Part shown: piece by piece, positions 5,956 to 7,601 of the stretch
How positions within the stretch are numbered: position 1 is the stretch's first letter
Layout of the letters: each line of letters opens with the position of its first letter
From: an uncultured Pseudomonadota bacterium
Lineage (GTDB): Bacteria; Pseudomonadota; Gammaproteobacteria; Methylococcales; Methylomonadaceae
Direction of reading: 5' to 3'
DNA length: 7,601 nt
NCBI GenBank assembly: GCA_903953455.1
Contig: CAJBJW010000165.1
Span: forward strand, 1-7,601
Notes under the pieces: generated by a model
Databases searched by the model: none
What the model saw: only the letters and a program-made list of their open reading frames with translations
What the model was told of the DNA's origin: nothing
Position numbers and translations under genes: made by a program

Positions 5956-7601
5956 ATGAGTAAGAAAACAGTACGCCAATTAGCTGAAATTATTAAAATT
6001 CCGTTAGATCGTTTATTAGTTCAGTTAAAAGAAGCGGGTATAAACGCTTCTTGCGCTGAGGATGAAATTAGTGAAGATGAGAAATCACAACTTTTAGCAC
6101 ATTTGCGCCACCGTCATGGAAAGGCGACGTCTGAGGGTGAAAATTCCCCCAGTCGCGTCGTATTAAAACGTCGTAAAGTTAGTGAGCTTAAACAAACAAG
6201 TGTACCGGGTAGTGCTACAAAAACAATTAGTGTTGAAGTACGTAAACAAAAAACATATATCAAACGTACAGAGCCCAAAGATGTTGAGTTAGAACAAAAC
6301 GATGAAGTAGCACCTGTCACTGCCCACAATGAATCAGTCATGCAGACGCAAGCGCCTGTAGCGGATTCCTTAACCAGTAGCGAAAATTTAGTGATAAGTG
6401 CAGATACACAAGTTGAACAAACAAGTACCCATGAAGCCGTGAGTTCAACTCACGAAGCGCAAACAGTAGCGCATGATGAAACAGAGAAATCGAATGATTC
6501 ATTAGCAAAACAAGATGCGACAATGGTGATGCCAAAAGTTAAGAAAGCGGTGATTATGGATACAATCGATTTTGAGTTAGAGCCTGAAGTTGTTTTGGAA
6601 GCAAAATTTGCAGTGGCAATTAAAGACGATAAAAATATTAAACAAGATAAATTGATTCGTACAAAAGAAACGGATGAGCTTCGTAAAAGTCAGTTAGAAA
6701 AAGAACAGCGTTTAGAAGATTCTGTGAAACGTACGGCAGAAAAAGTACGTCAACAGGCGGCAGCAAAACAAAAAAATGCGGCCAATCCGCAAGCGGCACG
6801 TCCAGCACAGAATGGGGCGAAACCTGCGCAAAATCAACAAGTACGCCCACCTCAGCAAAATGGAAATAAGCCACAAGCGCCTGTTGCAGTTGCTGCAAAA
6901 CCGCAAGAGGCAACCAACAACCGTACTCGTCGTCCCGCAAAAACCGCAGATAGTGGAAATTATTCATCGGGTAAAGATGCTAAACGCAATAATTCGGGCG
7001 GAAACAAGAAAAAAGGTGCAAAACAACAACCTCAACGTATTATTCAAAATGATGGTAAACATCAATTTGAAATGCCGAGTGCGCCTATTATTAAAGAAGT
7101 AACCATTCCTGAAATGATTATCGTTTCAGATTTGGCGAACAAAATGAGTGTCAAAGCTGCGTTAGTGATTAAACACTTAATGAAACTTGGCATCATGGCG
7201 ACAATCAATCAAAGTATCGATCAAGATACAGCTGCGATTTTGGTAGAAGACATGGGGCACGTTGCAGTGATGCAAAGTGACGATGATTTCGAAAAAGAAA
7301 TGCTAGCGGAAGTAACTGAGGATGATAATTATCCTGAATTACCCCGTGCGCCAATTGTGACCATTATGGGTCACGTGGATCATGGTAAAACGTCGCTACT
7401 TGATTATATTCGTAAAACACGTGTTGCCGCTGGCGAAGCTGGTGGTATTACGCAGCATATCGGTGCCTATCAAGTAAAAACCGATCACGGCTCTGTAACA
7501 TTCTTAGATACGCCAGGACATGCTGCCTTTACGGCTATGCGTGCGCGTGGTGCTGATGTGACGGACGTTGTCATCATTGTTGTTGCTGCTGACGATGGTG
7601 T
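5956..7601 (+). CDS. infB: Translation initiation factor IF2, N-terminal part (3' end outside window)
   Basis: IF2 is the GTPase that brings fMet-tRNA to the 30S subunit and promotes 50S joining. The ATG at 5956 is preceded by GAGGAG (5942-5947), 15 nt after the nusA stop. The frame stays open for 548 codons to the window edge. Residues 1-52 form the first IF2_N domain (MSKKTVRQLAEIIKIPLDRL). Residues 53-263 are a charged, probably disordered and partly helical linker. About 264-370 is low-complexity, rich in Ala, Gln, Asn, Pro and Lys. About 380-437 is the second IF2_N domain. The G domain shows G1 GHVDHGKT (472-479), switch I GGITQH with Thr499, and G3 DTPGH with catalytic His522. NKxD and domains II-IV are beyond the edge. 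G1 lies about 74 residues later than in E. coli IF2, so the linker is longer. Confidence 0.97.
   Translation, partial: MSKKTVRQLAEIIKIPLDRLLVQLKEAGINASCAEDEISEDEKSQLLAHLRHRHGKATSEGENSPSRVVLKRRKVSELKQTSVPGSATKTISVEVRKQKTYIKRTEPKDVELEQNDEVAPVTAHNESVMQTQAPVADSLTSSENLVISADTQVEQTSTHEAVSSTHEAQTVAHDETEKSNDSLAKQDATMVMPKVKKAVIMDTIDFELEPEVVLEAKFAVAIKDDKNIKQDKLIRTKETDELRKSQLEKEQRLEDSVKRTAEKVRQQAAAKQKNAANPQAARPAQNGAKPAQNQQVRPPQQNGNKPQAPVAVAAKPQEATNNRTRRPAKTADSGNYSSGKDAKRNNSGGNKKKGAKQQPQRIIQNDGKHQFEMPSAPIIKEVTIPEMIIVSDLANKMSVKAALVIKHLMKLGIMATINQSIDQDTAAILVEDMGHVAVMQSDDDFEKEMLAEVTEDDNYPELPRAPIVTIMGHVDHGKTSLLDYIRKTRVAAGEAGGITQHIGAYQVKTDHGSVTFLDTPGHAAFTAMRARGADVTDVVIIVVAADDG

Noticed and set aside
6114..7102. 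Reverse-strand and alternative-frame open frames inside infB
   Set aside because: IF2 is continuous in frame from 5956 through its conserved domains; the others arise from the repetitive linker codons and are Arg-, Leu- or Phe-rich without family features.

Overview
The window looks like a contiguous stretch of a gammaproteobacterial chromosome of moderate to low GC. Two things point there. The Orn protein has the same length and catalytic residue numbering as E. coli Orn. The right half carries the gammaproteobacterial block initiator tRNA (metY) - rimP - nusA - infB, and its NusA has the two C-terminal acidic repeats typical of that class. The exact genus cannot be read from the sequence. 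Every gene lies on the + strand and both ends of the window cut a gene.

Left block (1-3480): the C-terminal part of a polysaccharide flippase, then orn, crcB and serS. The flippase and orn are 2 nt apart, and orn and crcB 7 nt apart, so the first three look like one transcription unit with translational coupling. serS follows after 69 nt. The flippase resembles the Bacteroidetes-type lipopolysaccharide/polysaccharide exporter family more than the usual gammaproteobacterial Wzx. CrcB is about twice the family length: a full fluoride-channel unit is followed by a second, degenerate one that appears to be one helix short, which would place the two halves antiparallel in one chain.

Middle (3481-3950): there is no protein gene. 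Between serS and the tRNA lie a probable serS terminator and two further well-formed stem-loops, with the hexamer TTGGCG and its complement CGCCAA recurring. A TATAAT promoter drives the initiator tRNA gene (3733-3809, CCA encoded). Between the tRNA and rimP are two intrinsic terminators with two small hairpins between them. This suggests that rimP-nusA-infB transcription depends on readthrough or antitermination from the tRNA promoter, as in the E. coli metY-nusA operon.

Right block (3951-7601): rimP (30S maturation), nusA (transcription elongation, termination and antitermination; its GTG start overlaps rimP) and infB (translation initiation factor IF2, cut within its G domain). With the initiator tRNA upstream, this unit joins translation initiation, ribosome assembly and transcription control. 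orn and serS add RNA turnover and tRNA charging. Most of the window is ordinary housekeeping. The points worth following up are the fused CrcB, the flippase's probable foreign origin and the structured non-coding stretch at 3463-3927.
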